64,000 nt of DNA, from contig OZ024743.1 in the NCBI GenBank assembly GCA_964016885.1, forward strand, positions 18,640,872 to 18,704,871, written 5' to 3'. The notes beneath the pieces are model-generated. The model was not told the DNA's origin, did not search any database, and saw nothing but the letters and a program-made list of their open reading frames with translations. Below are positions 1 through 11,045 of this stretch, one piece after another. The stretch's first letter is position 1, and every line of letters begins with the position of its first letter. The position numbers and the translations under genes were made by a program. This DNA comes from Eledone cirrhosa. Its lineage: Eukaryota > Mollusca > Cephalopoda > Octopoda > Eledonidae.

Positions 1-130
1 TAAGTAAGTTAATTTTATAATTTTCTTATTTTACGTCTCTCATATTATTGTTCTGCAACCCCATGCATTGAACCACATTGTTAATAAGACAAAACCTATA
101 TATTTGCTAGCATTGATATGCATGTGTGTG

Positions 131-138
131 TATATAAA
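131..138 (+). promoter_or_regulatory. TATA-box-like TATATAAA, once per monomer
   Basis: TATATAAA lies in GTGTGTATATAAATG in most monomers. It matches a eukaryotic TATA box by sequence. In about a dozen monomers (for example 23781-23790, 27969-27982 region, 55243-55252 region) it is changed to TAAATAAATG, which removes the TATA and creates AATAAA. There is no independent sign of transcription, and AT-rich satellite sequence gives such matches by chance. Confidence 0.15.
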
Positions 139-195
139 TGTTGCTAGATATAAATTCCTTATAATTATCTCCAATTCATTTGTCGAGCAATATTT

Positions 196-228
196 GGCCA
201 TGACTGCTACTATGGTAGTAAGCTGGCC
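196..228. other. Imperfect dyad, GGCC arms around CTAC-TATG-GTAG
   Basis: GGCC at 196-199 and GGCC at 225-228 flank CTAC at 207-210, a TATG loop and GTAG at 215-218. In RNA or single-stranded DNA this could form a hairpin with an inner 4-bp stem and an outer 4-bp stem separated by internal mismatches. The segment is well conserved across the array. Variants in the loop area (CTAATATGG, CTACTGTGG, CTTATATGG) keep the outer arms, while some alter the inner stem. It could be a protein site or simply a conserved stretch. Confidence 0.3.
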
Positions 229-270
229 GCTGTCTTAATAACCACTCGCTTTCCACTGATTGACCTCAAT

Positions 271-279
271 GTCACGTGA
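271..279. promoter_or_regulatory. TCACGTGA palindrome (E-box / CDEI-like), once per monomer
   Basis: TCACGTGA at 272-279 is a perfect 8-bp palindrome with a CACGTG E-box core. With the preceding G it fits RTCACRTG, the consensus of yeast CDEI, bound by the bHLH-zip protein Cbf1. The common variants GTCACATG and ATCACGTG also fit that consensus. GTAACGTG, GTTACGTG, GTCAGATG and GTCATGTG, found in a minority of monomers, do not. Binding by a bHLH-zip factor is possible but unproven. Confidence 0.3.
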
Positions 280-300
280 TTGATTCTTTTTCTGAATTTG

Positions 301-306
301 CCGCGG
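301..306. other. CCGCGG / CTCCGG dimorphic site
   Basis: Most monomers read TGCCGCGGACG here, with a CCGCGG palindrome. A distinct subset, mostly 523-bp monomers with GATTCACCTCG upstream, reads TGCTCCGGACG (for example 12399-12405, 17650-17656, 23427-23433). The variant is tightly linked to neighbouring variants, so it marks one monomer family and helps trace the block structure. Confidence 0.8.
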
Positions 307-370
307 ACGTAGAGGCAGTGATTTTCTCAATGGCTTGGAATCCTGTCCAGGCATCGCTATTTCCATTCCA

Positions 371-535
371 CTGAATTATTTTTTTAATAAGTTTCCAGTG
401 TCCTCGCTATGCCTTGAGACCTATACGGAAAAAGACTTTCCTGAAGACAGAATGATTTTCGATATGTTTCTTCGGAAAATATATTTACTCCATTCCAGAA
501 ATTAATTAGTTGGAAGTGATTTTTAGTAAGTAAGT
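371..535 (+). other. Cryptic splice-like module: acceptor TTTCCAG and donor GTAAGTAAGT
   Basis: In copy 1, CACTGAA near 374, a T7 tract at 379-385 and GTTTCCAG ending at 398 resemble a branch site, polypyrimidine tract and 3' splice site. About 127 bases later, GTAAGT occurs twice in overlap (526-531 and 530-535), a strong match to a 5' splice site. Monomers that start GAAG lose the first GTAAGT but keep the second. If the array were transcribed on this strand, short exons could be spliced periodically. This rests on sequence resemblance only. Confidence 0.2.
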
Positions 536-2103
536 TAATTTTATAATTTTCTTATTTTACGTCTCTCATACTATTGTTCTGCAACCCCATGCATTGAACC
601 ACATTGTTAATAAGACAAAACCTATATATTTGCTAGCATTGATATGCATCTGTGTGTATATAAATGTTGCTACATATAAATTCCTTATAATTATCTCCAA
701 TTCATTTGTCGAGCAATATTTGGCCATGACTGCTACTATGGTAGTAAGCTGGCCGCTGTCTTAATAACCACTCGCTTTCCACTGATTGACCTCAATGTCA
801 CGTGATTGATTCTTTTTCTGAATTTGCCGCGGATGTAGAGGCAGTGATTTTCTCAATGGCTTGGAATCAAGTCCAGGCATCGCTATTTCCATTCCACTGA
901 ATTATTTTTTTAATAAGTTTCCAGTGTCCTCGCTATGCCTGGAGACCTATACGGAAAAAGACTTTCCTGATGACGGAATGATATTCTATATGTTTCTTCG
1001 GAAAATATATTTACTCCATTCCAGAATCTAATTAGTTGGAAGTGATTATTTAGTAAGTAAGTTAATTTTATAATTTTCTTATTTTACGTCTCTCATATTA
1101 TTGTTCTGCAACCCCATGCATCGAACTACATTGTTAATAAGACAAAACCTATGTATTTGCTAGCATTGATATGCATCTGTGTGTATATAAATGTTACTAG
1201 ATATAAATTCCTTATAATTATCTCCAATTCATTTGTCGAGCAATATTTGGCCATGACTGCTACTATGGTAGTAAGCTGTCCGCTGTCTTAATAACCACTC
1301 GCTTTCCACTGATTGACTTCGATGTCACGTGATTGATTCTTTTTGAATTTGCCGCGGACGTAGAGGCAGTGATTTTCTCAATGGCTTGGAATCCAGTCCA
1401 CGCATCGCTATTTCCATTCCACTGAATTATTTTTTTAATAAGTTTCCAGTGTCCTCGCTATGCCTGGAGACCTATACGGAAAAAGAATTTCCTTCGGACG
1501 GAATGATTTTCTATATGTTTCTTCGGAAAATATATTTACTCCATTCCAGAATCTAATTAGTTGGAAGTGATTTTTTAGTAAGTAAGTTAATTTTATAATT
1601 TTCTTATTTTACGTCTCTCATATTATTGTTCTGCAACCCCATGCATTGAACCACATTGTTAATATGACAAAACCTATATATTTGCTAGCATTGATATACA
1701 TCTGTGTGTATATAAATGTTGCTACATATAAATTCCTTATAATTATCTCCAATTCATTTGTCGAGCAATATTTGGCCATGACTGCTACTATGGTAGTAAG
1801 CTGGCCGCTGTCTTAATAACCACTCGCTTTCCACTGTTTGACCTCGATGTCACATGATTGATTCTTTTTGAATTTGCCGCGGACGTAGAGGCAGTGTTTT
1901 TCTCAATGGCTTGGAATCCAGTCCACCCATCGCTATTTCCATTCCACTGAATTATTTTTTTAATAAGTTTCCAGTGTCCACGCTTTGCCTGGAGACCTAT
2001 ACGGAAAAAGACTTTCCTGATGACGGAATGATTTTCTTTATGTTTCTTCGGAAAATATATTTACTCCATTCCAGAAACTTATTAGTTGGAAGTGATTTTT
2101 TAG

Positions 2104-5100
2104 TAAGTAAGTTAATTTTATAATTTTCTTATTTTACGTCTCTCATACTATTGTTCTGCAACCCCATGCATTGAACCACATTGTTAATAAGACAAAACCT
2201 ATATATTTGCTGGCATTGATATGCATCTGTGTGTATATAAATTTTGCTACATATAAATTCCTTATAATTATCTCCAATTCATTTGTCGAGCAATATTTGG
2301 CCATGACTGCTACTATGGTAGTAAGCTGGCCGCTGTCTTAATAACCACTCGCTTTCCACTGATTGACCTCGATGTCACATGATTGATTCTTTTTGAATTT
2401 GCCGCGGACGTAGAGACAGTGATTTTCTCAATGGCTTGGAATCCAGTCCACGCATCGCTATTTCCATTCCACTGAATTATTTTTTTAATAAGTTTCCAGT
2501 GTCCTCGCTATGCCTGGAGACCTATACGGGAAAAGACTTTCCTGATGACGGAAAGATTTTCTATATGTTTCTTCGGAAAATATATTTACTCCATTCCAGA
2601 AACTAATTAGTTGGAAGTGATTTTTCAGTAAGTAAGTTAATTTTATAATTTTCTTATTTTACGTCTCTCATATTATTGTTCTGCAACCCCATGCATTGAA
2701 CCACATTGTTAATAAGACAAAACCTATATATTTGCTAGCATTGATATGCATGTGTGTGTATATAAATGTTGCTAGATATAAATTCCTTATAATTATCTCC
2801 AATTCATTTGTCGAGCAATATTTGGCCATGACTGCTACTATGGTAGTAAGCTGGCCGCTGTCTTAATAACCACTCGCTTTCCACTGATTGACCTCAATGT
2901 CACGTGATTGATTCTTTTTCTGAATTTGCCGCGGACGTAGAGGCAGTGATTTTCTCAATGGCTTGGAATCCTGTCCAGGCATCGCTATTTCCATTCCACT
3001 GAATTATTTTTTTAATAAGTTTCCAGTGTCCTCGCTATGCCTTGAGACCTATACGGAAAAAGACTTTCCTGAAGACAGAATGATTTTCGATATGTTTCTT
3101 CGGAAAATATATTTACTCCATTCCAGAAATTAATTAGTTGGAAGTGATTTTTAGTAAGTAAGTTAATTTTATAATTTTCTTATTTTACGTCTCTCATACT
3201 ATTGTTCTGCAACCCCATGCATTGAACCACATTGTTAATAAGACAAAACCTATATATTTGCTAGCATTGATATGCATCTGTGTGTATATAAATGTTGCTA
3301 CATATAAATTCCTTATAATTATCTCCAATTCATTTGTCGAGCAATATTTGGCCATGACTGCTACTATGGTAGTAAGCTGGCCGCTGTCTTAATAACCACT
3401 CGCTTTCCACTGATTGACCTCGATGTCACATGATTGATTCTTTTTGAATTTGCCGCGGACGTAGAGACAGTGATTTTCTCAATGGCTTGGAATCCAGTCC
3501 ACGCATCGCTATTTCCATTCCACTGAATTATTTTTTTAATAAGTTTCCAGTGTCCTCGCTATGCCTGGAGACCTATACGGGAAAAGACTTTCCTGATGAC
3601 GGAAAGATTTTCTATATGTTTCTTCGGAAAATATATTTACTCCATTCCAGAAACTAATTAGTTGGAAGTGATTTTTCAGTAAGTATGTTAATTTTATAAT
3701 TTTCTTATTTTACGTCTCTCATATTATTGTTCTGCAACCCCATGCATTGAACCACATTGTTAATAAGACAAAACCTATATATTTGCTAGCATTGATATGC
3801 ATGTGTGTGTATATAAATGTTACTAGATATAAATTCCTTATAATTATCTCCAATACATTTGTCGAGCAATATTTGGCCATGACTGCTACTATGGTAGTAA
3901 GCTGGCCGCTGTCTTAATAACCACTCGCTTTCCACTGATTGACCTCGATGTCACGTGATTGATTCTTTTTCTGAATTTGCCGCGGACGTAGAGGCAGTGA
4001 TTTTCTCAATGGCTTGGAATCCAGTCCAGGCATCGCTATTTCCATTCCACTGAATTATTTTTATAATAAGTTTCCAGTGTCCTCGCTATGCCTGGAGACC
4101 TATACGGAAAAAGACTTTCCTGATGACGGAATGATTTTCTTTATGTTTCTTCGGAAAATATATTTACTCCATTCCAGAAACTAATTAGTTGGAAGTGATT
4201 TTTTAGGAAGTAAGTTAATTTTATAATTTTCTTATTTTACGACTCTCATATTATTGTTCTGCAACCCCATGCATTGAACCACATTGTTAATAAGACAAAA
4301 CCTATATATTTGCTAGCATTGATATGCATCTGTGTGTATATAAATGTTACTAGATATAAATTCCTTATAATTATCTCCAATTCATTTGTCGAGCAATATT
4401 TGGCCATGACTGCTACTGTGGTAGTAAGCTGGCCGCTGTCTTAATAACCACTCGCTTTCCACTGATTGACCTCGTTGTCACGTGATTGATTGTTTTTGAA
4501 TTTGCCGCGGATGTAGAGGCAGTGATTTTCTCAATGGCTTGGAATCCAGTCCACGCATCGCTATTTCCATTCCACTGAATTATTTTTTTAGTAAGTTTCC
4601 AGTGTCCTCGCTATGCCTGGATACCTATACGTAAAAAGTCTTTCCTGATGACGGAATTATTTTCGATATGTTTCTTCGGAAAATATATTTACTCCATTCC
4701 AGAAACTAATTAGTTGGAAGTGATTTTTTAGTAAGTAAGTTAATTTTATAATTTTCTTATTTTACGTCTCTCATATTATTGTTCTGCAACCCCATGCATT
4801 GAACCACATTGTTAATAAGACAAAACCTATATATTTGCTAGCATTGATATGCATCTGTGTGTATATAAATGTTACTAGATATAAATTCCTTATAATTATC
4901 TCCAATTCATTTGTCGAGCAATATTTGGCCATGACTGCTAATATGGTAGTAAGTTGGCCGCTGTCTTAATAACCACTCGCTTTCCACTGATTGACCTCGA
5001 TGTCACGTGATTGATTCTTTTTCTGAATTTGCCGCGGACGTAGATGCAGTGATTTTCTCAATGGCTTGGAATCCAGTCCAGGCATCGCTATTTCCATTCC

Positions 5101-5258
5101 ACTGAATTATTTTTTTAATAAGTTTCCAGTGTCCTCGCTATGCCTTGAGACCTATACGGAAAAAGACTTTCCTGATGACGGAATGATTTTCGATATGTTT
5201 CTTCGGAAAATATATTTGCTCCATTCCAGAAACTAATTAGTTGGAAGTGATTTTTTAG
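2104..5258 (+). repeat. Nonamer-offset duplication, copy 1 (six monomers)
   Basis: Monomers start at 2104, 2629, 3155, 3680, 4207 and 4732. They match, in order, those at 6838, 7363, 7890, 8415, 8942 and 9467. The last four pairs are all offset by 4,735 bp. Shared rare variants include CCAATACATT (copy at 3680), ACGACTCTC with CTACTGTGG and CCTCGTTGTC (copy at 4207), and GATGCAGTG with TTGCTCC (copy at 4732). The offset equals nine monomers, so this is an in-register block duplication followed by a few substitutions, for example TAAGTATG at 3680. Confidence 0.88.
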
Positions 5259-7889
5259 TAAGTTAGTTAATTTTATAATTTTCTTATTTTACGTCTCTCA
5301 TACTATTGTTCTGCAACCCCATGCATTGAACCACATTGTTAATAAGACAAAACCTATATATTTGCTAGCATTGATATGCATTTGTGTGTATATAAATGTT
5401 ACTAGATATAAATTCCTTATAATTATCTCCAATTCATTTGTCGAGCAATATTTGGCCATGACTGCTAATATGGTAGTAAGTTAGCCGCTGTCTTAATAAC
5501 CACTCGCTTTCCACTGATTGACCTCGATGTCACGTGATTGATTCTTTTTCTGAATTTGCCACGGACGTAGAGGCAGTGATTTTCTCAATGGCTTGGAATC
5601 CAGTCCAGGCATCGCTATTTCCATTCCACTGAATTATTTTTTTAATAAGTTTCCAGTGTCCTCGCTATGCCTTGAGACCTATACGGAAAAAGACTTTCCT
5701 GAAGACGGAATTATTTTCTATATGTTTCTTCGGAAAATATATTTACTCCATTCCAGAAACTTATTAGTTGGAAGTGATTTTTTAGTAAGTAAGTTAATTT
5801 TATAATTTTCTTATTTTACGTCTCTCATACTATTGTTCTGCAACCCCATGCATTGAACCACATTGTTAATAAGACAAAACCTATATATTTGCTAGCATTG
5901 ATATGCATCTGTGTGTATATAAATGTTGCTACATATAAATTCCTTATAATTATCTCCAATTCATTTGTCGAGTAATATTTGGCCATGACTGCTACTATGG
6001 TAGTAAGCTGGCCGCTGTCTTAATAACCACTCGCTTTCCACTGATTGACCTCGATGTCACATGATTGATTCTTTTTGAATTTGCCGCGGACGTAGAGACA
6101 GTGATTTTCTCAATGGCTTGGAATCCAGTCCACGCATCGCTATTTCCATTCCACTGAATTATTTTTTTAATAAGTTTCCAGTGTCCTCGCTATGCCTGGA
6201 GACCTATACGGGAAAAGACTTTCCTGATGACGGAAAGATTTTCTATATGTTTCTTCGGAAAATATATTTACTCCATTCCAGAAACTAATTAGTTGGAAGT
6301 GATTTTTCAGTAAGTAAGTTAATTTTATAATTTTCTTATTTTACGTCTCTCATATTATTGTTCTGCAACCCCATGCATTGAACCACATTGTTAATAAGAC
6401 AAAACCTATATATTTGCTAGCATTGATATGCATGTGTGTGTATATAAATGTTGCTAGATATAAATTCCTTATAATTATCTCCAATTCATTTGTCGAGCAA
6501 TATTTGGCCATGACTGCTACTATGGTAGTAAGCTGGCCGCTGTCTTAATAACCACTCGCTTTCCACTGATTGACCTCAATGTCACGTGATTGATTCTTTT
6601 TCTGAATTTGCCGCGGACGTAGAGGCAGTGATTTTCTCAATGGCTTGGAATCCTGTCCAGGCATCGCTATTTCCATTCCACTGAATTATTTTTTTAATAA
6701 GTTTCCAGTGTCCTCGCTATGCCTTGAGACCTATACGGAAAAAGACTTTCCTGAAGACGGAATTATTTTCTATATGTTTCTTCGGAAAATATATTTACTC
6801 CATTCCAGAAACTTATTAGTTGGAAGTGATTTTTTAGTAAGTAAGTTAATTTTATAATTTTCTTATTTTACGTCTCTCATACTATTGTTCTGCAACCCCA
6901 TGCATTGAACCACATTGTTAATAAGACAAAACCTATATATTTGCTAGCATTGATATGCATCTGTGTGTATATAAATGTTGCTACATATAAATTCCTTATA
7001 ATTATCTCCAATTCATTTGTCGAGTAATATTTGGCCATGACTGCTACTATGGTAGTAAGCTGGCCGCTGTCTTAATAACCACTCGCTTTCCACTGATTGA
7101 CCTCGATGTCACATGATTGATTCTTTTTGAATTTGCCGCGGACGTAGAGACAGTGATTTTCTCAATGGCTTGGAATCCAGTCCACGCATCGCTATTTCCA
7201 TTCCACTGAATTATTTTTTTAATAAGTTTCCAGTGTCCTCGCTATGCCTGGAGACCTATACGGGAAAAGACTTTCCTGATGACGGAAAGATTTTCTATAT
7301 GTTTCTTCGGAAAATATATTTACTCCATTCCAGAAACTAATTAGTTGGAAGTGATTTTTCAGTAAGTAAGTTAATTTTATAATTTTCTTATTTTACGTCT
7401 CTCATATTATTGTTCTGCAACCCCATGCATTGAACCACATTGTTAATAAGACAAAACCTATATATTTGCTAGCATTGATATGCATGTGTGTGTATATAAA
7501 TGTTGCTAGATATAAATTCCTTATAATTATCTCCAATTCATTTGTTCAGCAATATTTGGCCATGACTGCTACTATGGTAGTAAGCTGGCCGCTGTCTTAA
7601 TAACCACTCGCTTTCCACTGATTGACCTCAATGTCACGTGATTGATTCTTTTTCTGAATTTGCCGCGGACGTAGAGGCAGTGATTTTCTCAATGGCTTGG
7701 AATCCTGTCCAGGCATCGCTATTTCCATTCCACTGAATTATTTTTTTAATAAGTTTCCAGTGTCCTCGCTATGCCTTGAGACCTATACGGAAAAAGACTT
7801 TCCTGAAGACGGAATGATTTTCGATATGTTTCTTCGGAAAATATATTTACTCCATTCCAGAAATTAATTAGTTGGAAGTGATTTTTTAG
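5259..7889 (+). repeat. 1,052-bp dimer tandem duplication with chimeric junction monomer
   Basis: The monomer at 5786 (525 bp) and that at 6838 share the rare CGAGTAATATT, GAGACAG, ACGGGAAAAG and a TTTTTCAG ending, at offset 1,052. The ends of the monomers at 5259 and 6311 are also the same (GAAGACGGAATTATTTTC and CTTATTAG). The monomer at 6311 is therefore chimeric: its front, through CCTGTCCAGG near 6651, is like that at 7363, and its back, from about 6762, is like that at 5259. This is the expected product of an in-register exchange duplicating one A-B dimer. Confidence 0.87.
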
Positions 7890-9993
7890 TAAGTAAGTTA
7901 ATTTTATAATTTTCTTATTTTACGTCTCTCATACTATTGTTCTGCAACCCCATGCATTGAACCACATTGTTAATAAGACAAAACCTATATATTTGCTAGC
8001 ATTGATATGCATCTGTGTGTATATAAATGTTGCTACATATAAATTCCTTATAATTATCTCCAATTCATTTGTCGATCAATATTTGGCCATGACTGCTACT
8101 ATGGTAGTAAGCTGGCCGCTGTCTTAATAACCACTCGCTTTCCACTGATTGACCTCGATGTCACATGATTGATTCTTTTTGAATTTGCCGCGGACGTAGA
8201 GACAGTGATTTTCTCAATGGCTTGGAATCCAGTCCACGCATCGCTATTTCCATTCCACTGAATTATTTTTTTAATAAGTTTCCAGTGTCCTCGCTATGCC
8301 TGGAGACCTATACGGGAAAAGACTTTCCTGATGACGGAAAGATTTTCTATATGTTTCTTCGGAAAATATATTTACTCCATTCCAGAAACTAATTAGTTGG
8401 AAGTGATTTTTCAGTAAGTAAGTTAATTTTATAATTTTCTTATTTTACGTCTCTCATATTATTGTTCTGCAACCCCATGCATTGAACCACATTGTTAATA
8501 AGACAAAACCTATATATTTGCTAGCATTGATATGCATGTGTGTGTATATAAATGTTACTAGATATAAATTCCTTATAATTATCTCCAATACATTTGTCGA
8601 GCAATATTTGGCCATGACTGCTACTATGGTAGTAAGCTGGCCGCTGTCTTAATAACCACTCGCTTTCCACTGATTGACCTCGATGTCACGTGATTGATTC
8701 TTTTTCTGAATTTGCCGCGGACGTAGAGGCAGTGATTTTCTCAATGGCTTGGAATCCAGTCCAGGCATCGCTATTTCCATTCCACTGAATTATTTTTATA
8801 ATAAGTTTCCAGTGTCCTCGCTATGCCTGGAGACCTATACGGAAAAAGACTTTCCTGATGACGGAATGATTTTCTTTATGTTTCTTCGGAAAATATATTT
8901 ACTCCATTCCAGAAACTAATTAGTTGGAAGTGATTTTTTAGGAAGTAAGTTAATTTTATAATTTTCTTATTTTACGACTCTCATATTATTGTTCTGCAAC
9001 CCCATGCATTGAACCACATTGTTAATAAGACAAAACCTATATATTTGCTAGCATTGATATGCATCTGTGTGTATATAAATGTTACTAGATATAAATTCCT
9101 TATAATTATCTCCAATTCATTTGTCGAGCAATATTTGGCCATGACTGCTACTGTGGTAGTAAGCTGGCCGCTGTCTTAATAACCACTCGCTTTCCACTGA
9201 TTGACCTCGTTGTCACGTGATTGATTGTTTTTGAATTTGCCGCGGATGTAGAGGCAGTGATTTTCTCAATGGCTTGGAATCCAGTCCACGCATCGCTATT
9301 TCCATTCCACTGAATTATTTTTTTAGTAAGTTTCCAGTGTCCTCGCTATGCCTGGATACCTATACGTAAAAAGTCTTTCCTGATGACGGAATTATTTTCG
9401 ATATGTTTCTTCGGAAAATATATTTACTCCATTCCAGAAACTAATTAGTTGGAAGTGATTTTTTAGTAAGTAAGTTAATTTTATAATTTTCTTATTTTAC
9501 GTCTCTCATATTATTGTTCTGCAACCCCATGCATTGAACCACATTGTTAATAAGACAAAACCTATATATTTGCTAGCATTGATATGCATCTGTGTGTATA
9601 TAAATGTTACTAGATATAAATTCCTTATAATTATCTCCAATTCATTTGTCGAGCAATATTTGGCCATGACTGCTAATATGGTAGTAAGTTGGCCGCTGTC
9701 TTAATAACCACTCGCTTTCCACTGATTGACCTCGATGTCACGTGATTGATTCTTTTTCTGAATTTGCCGCGGACGTAGATGCAGTGATTTTCTCAATGGC
9801 TTGGAATCCAGTCCAGGCATCGCTATTTCCATTCCACTGAATTATTTTTTTAATAAGTTTCCAGTGTCCTCGCTATGCCTTGAGACCTATACGGAAAAAG
9901 ACTTTCCTGATGACGGAATGATTTTCGATATGTTTCTTCGGAAAATATATTTGCTCCATTCCAGAAACTAATTAGTTGGAAGTGATTTTTTAG
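6838..9993 (+). repeat. Nonamer-offset duplication, copy 2 (six monomers)
   Basis: Second copy of the block at 2104-5258, offset 4,734-4,735 bp. Monomers start at 6838, 7363, 7890, 8415, 8942 and 9467. The one-base change of offset comes from a T deletion at the end of the monomer at 2629. The copy at 7890 carries a private CGATCAATAT and that at 7363 a private TGTTCAGCAA. Past 9994 similarity to copy 1 falls: the monomer at 5259 has TTAGCCGC and GCCACGGACG, while that at 9994 has GGCCCTGACT and CCACTAAATT. Confidence 0.88.
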
Positions 9994-10520
9994 TAAGTTA
10001 GTTAATTTTATAATTTTCTTATTTTACGTCTCTCATACTATTGTTCTGCAACCCCATGCATTGAACCACATTGTTAATAAGACAAAACCTATATATTTGC
10101 TAGCATTGATATGCATCTGTGTGTATATAAATGTTACTAGATATAAATTCCTTATAATTATCTCCAATTCATTTGTCGAGCAATATTTGGCCCTGACTGC
10201 TAATATGGTAGTAAGTTGGCCGCTGTCTTAATAACCACTCGCTTTCCACTGATTGACCTCGATGTCACGTGATTGATTCTTTTTCTGAATTTGCCGCGGA
10301 CGTAGAGGCAGTGATTTTCTCAATGGCTTGGAATCCAGTCCAGGCATCGCTATTTCCATTCCACTAAATTATTTTTTTAATAAGTTTCCAGTGTCCTCGC
10401 TATGCCTTGAGACCTATACGGAAAAAGACTTTCCTGAAGACGGAATGATTTTCGATATGTTTCTTCGGAAAATATATTTACTCCATTCAAGAAACTAATT
10501 AGTTGGAAGTGATTTTTTAG

Positions 10521-11045
10521 TAAGTAAGTTAATTTTATAATTTTCTTATTTTTCGTCTCTCATACTATTGTTCTGCAACCCCATGCATTGAACCACATTG
10601 TTAATAAGACAAAACCTATATATTTGCTAGCATTGATATGCATCTGTGTGTATATAAATGTTGCTACATATAAATTCCTTATAATTATCTCCAATTCATT
10701 TGTCGAGCAATATTTGGCCATGACTGCTACTATGGTAGTAAGCTGGCCGCTGTCTTAATAACCACTCGCTTTCCACTGATTGACCTCGATGTCACATGAT
10801 TGATTCTTTTTGAATTTGCCGCGGACGTAGAGACAGTGATTTTCTCAATGGCTTGGAATCCAGTCCAGGCATCGCTATTTCCATTCCACTGAATTATTTT
10901 TATAATAAGTTTCCAGTGTCCTCGCTATGCCTGGAGACCTATAGGGAAAAAAACTTTCCTGATGACGGAATGATTTTCTTTATGTTTCTTCGGAAAATAT
11001 ATTTACTCCATTCCAGAAACTAATTAGTTGGAAGTGATTTTTTAG
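10521..11045 (+). repeat. Chimeric monomer marking loss of one repeat unit
   Basis: The front half carries the variants of the monomers at 3155 and 7890 (CATACTATTG, GTTGCTACAT, CACATGATTG, GAGACAG). The back half carries those of the next monomers, at 3680 and 8415 (GTCCAGGCATCG, TTTTTATAATAAG, CTTTATG). The switch falls between about 10832 and 10868. It is followed by a monomer like those at 4207 and 8942. Private marks are TTTTTCGTCTC at the start and TATAGGGAAAAAAAC. Inferred: fusion of two adjacent monomer types by unequal exchange, removing one unit. Confidence 0.82.

Larger units (their letters stand above)
1..526 (+). repeat. Representative satellite monomer (copy 1)
   Basis: This 526-bp copy shows the monomer anatomy. 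Positions 1-180 are AT-rich (about 27% GC) and hold the GTAAGTAAG start, ATGCAT, GCTAGC and TATATAAA. Positions 181-360 are GC-richer (about 46%) and hold a GGCC-flanked dyad, the TCACGTGA palindrome and CCGCGG. Positions 361-526 are AT-rich again, with a T7 tract, GTTTCCAG, CTATACGG and TTCGGAAAATATATTT. GC is 185 of 526 and there are 13 CpGs. Length variants across the array come from a CT dinucleotide in TTTTTCTGAA (527 versus 525), loss of AT in CTTTATGTTT (523), a 4-bp loss near GATATGTTTCTTCGG (521) and single-base changes. The phase chosen is arbitrary. Copy 1 is nearly the same as the copy at 2629-3154, sharing CCTGTCCAGG and GAAGACAG. Confidence 0.95.
1..2628 (+). repeat. Leading five monomers; front shared with 2629-3413 at offset 2,628
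   Basis: Monomer starts are 1, 527, 1054, 1579 and 2104. Bases 1 to about 793 match 2629 to about 3421: the copies at 1 and 2629 share CCTGTCCAGG, GAAGACAGAATG, the GAAATTAATTAG ending and a 526-bp length. The match stops inside the second monomer, where CCTCAATG meets CCTCGATG, so the copy at 527 is a mosaic. The copies at 1054 and 1579 have many private changes (ATCGAACTAC, CCTTCGGACGG, CACCCATCG, CACGCTTTGCC) and are among the more diverged units. This is a pentamer-scale duplication. Confidence 0.8.

Noticed and set aside
460..480. CENP-B-box-like sequence around TTCGG and ACGGG
   Set aside because: The required spacing TTCG-N4-A-N2-CGGG is not present in the monomers examined, including the ACGGGAAAAG and TTCGGACGG variants.
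465..485. Yeast CDEIII-like TTTCCGAA on the minus strand, about 190 bp from the CDEI-like site
   Set aside because: Only the core matches, the downstream A-rich part does not, and spacing and array context are unlike a budding-yeast point centromere.
1911..2123. Recurrent 60-70 codon open frames on the + strand (also at 5593, 6645, 12430, 13480 and about 25 further monomers)
   Set aside because: They start at TTG, sit at the same place in the monomer, and change length with a 2-bp AT indel or the TAA/TTA change near the end. Neighbouring monomers break the frame freely, so they are satellite reading frames, not genes.
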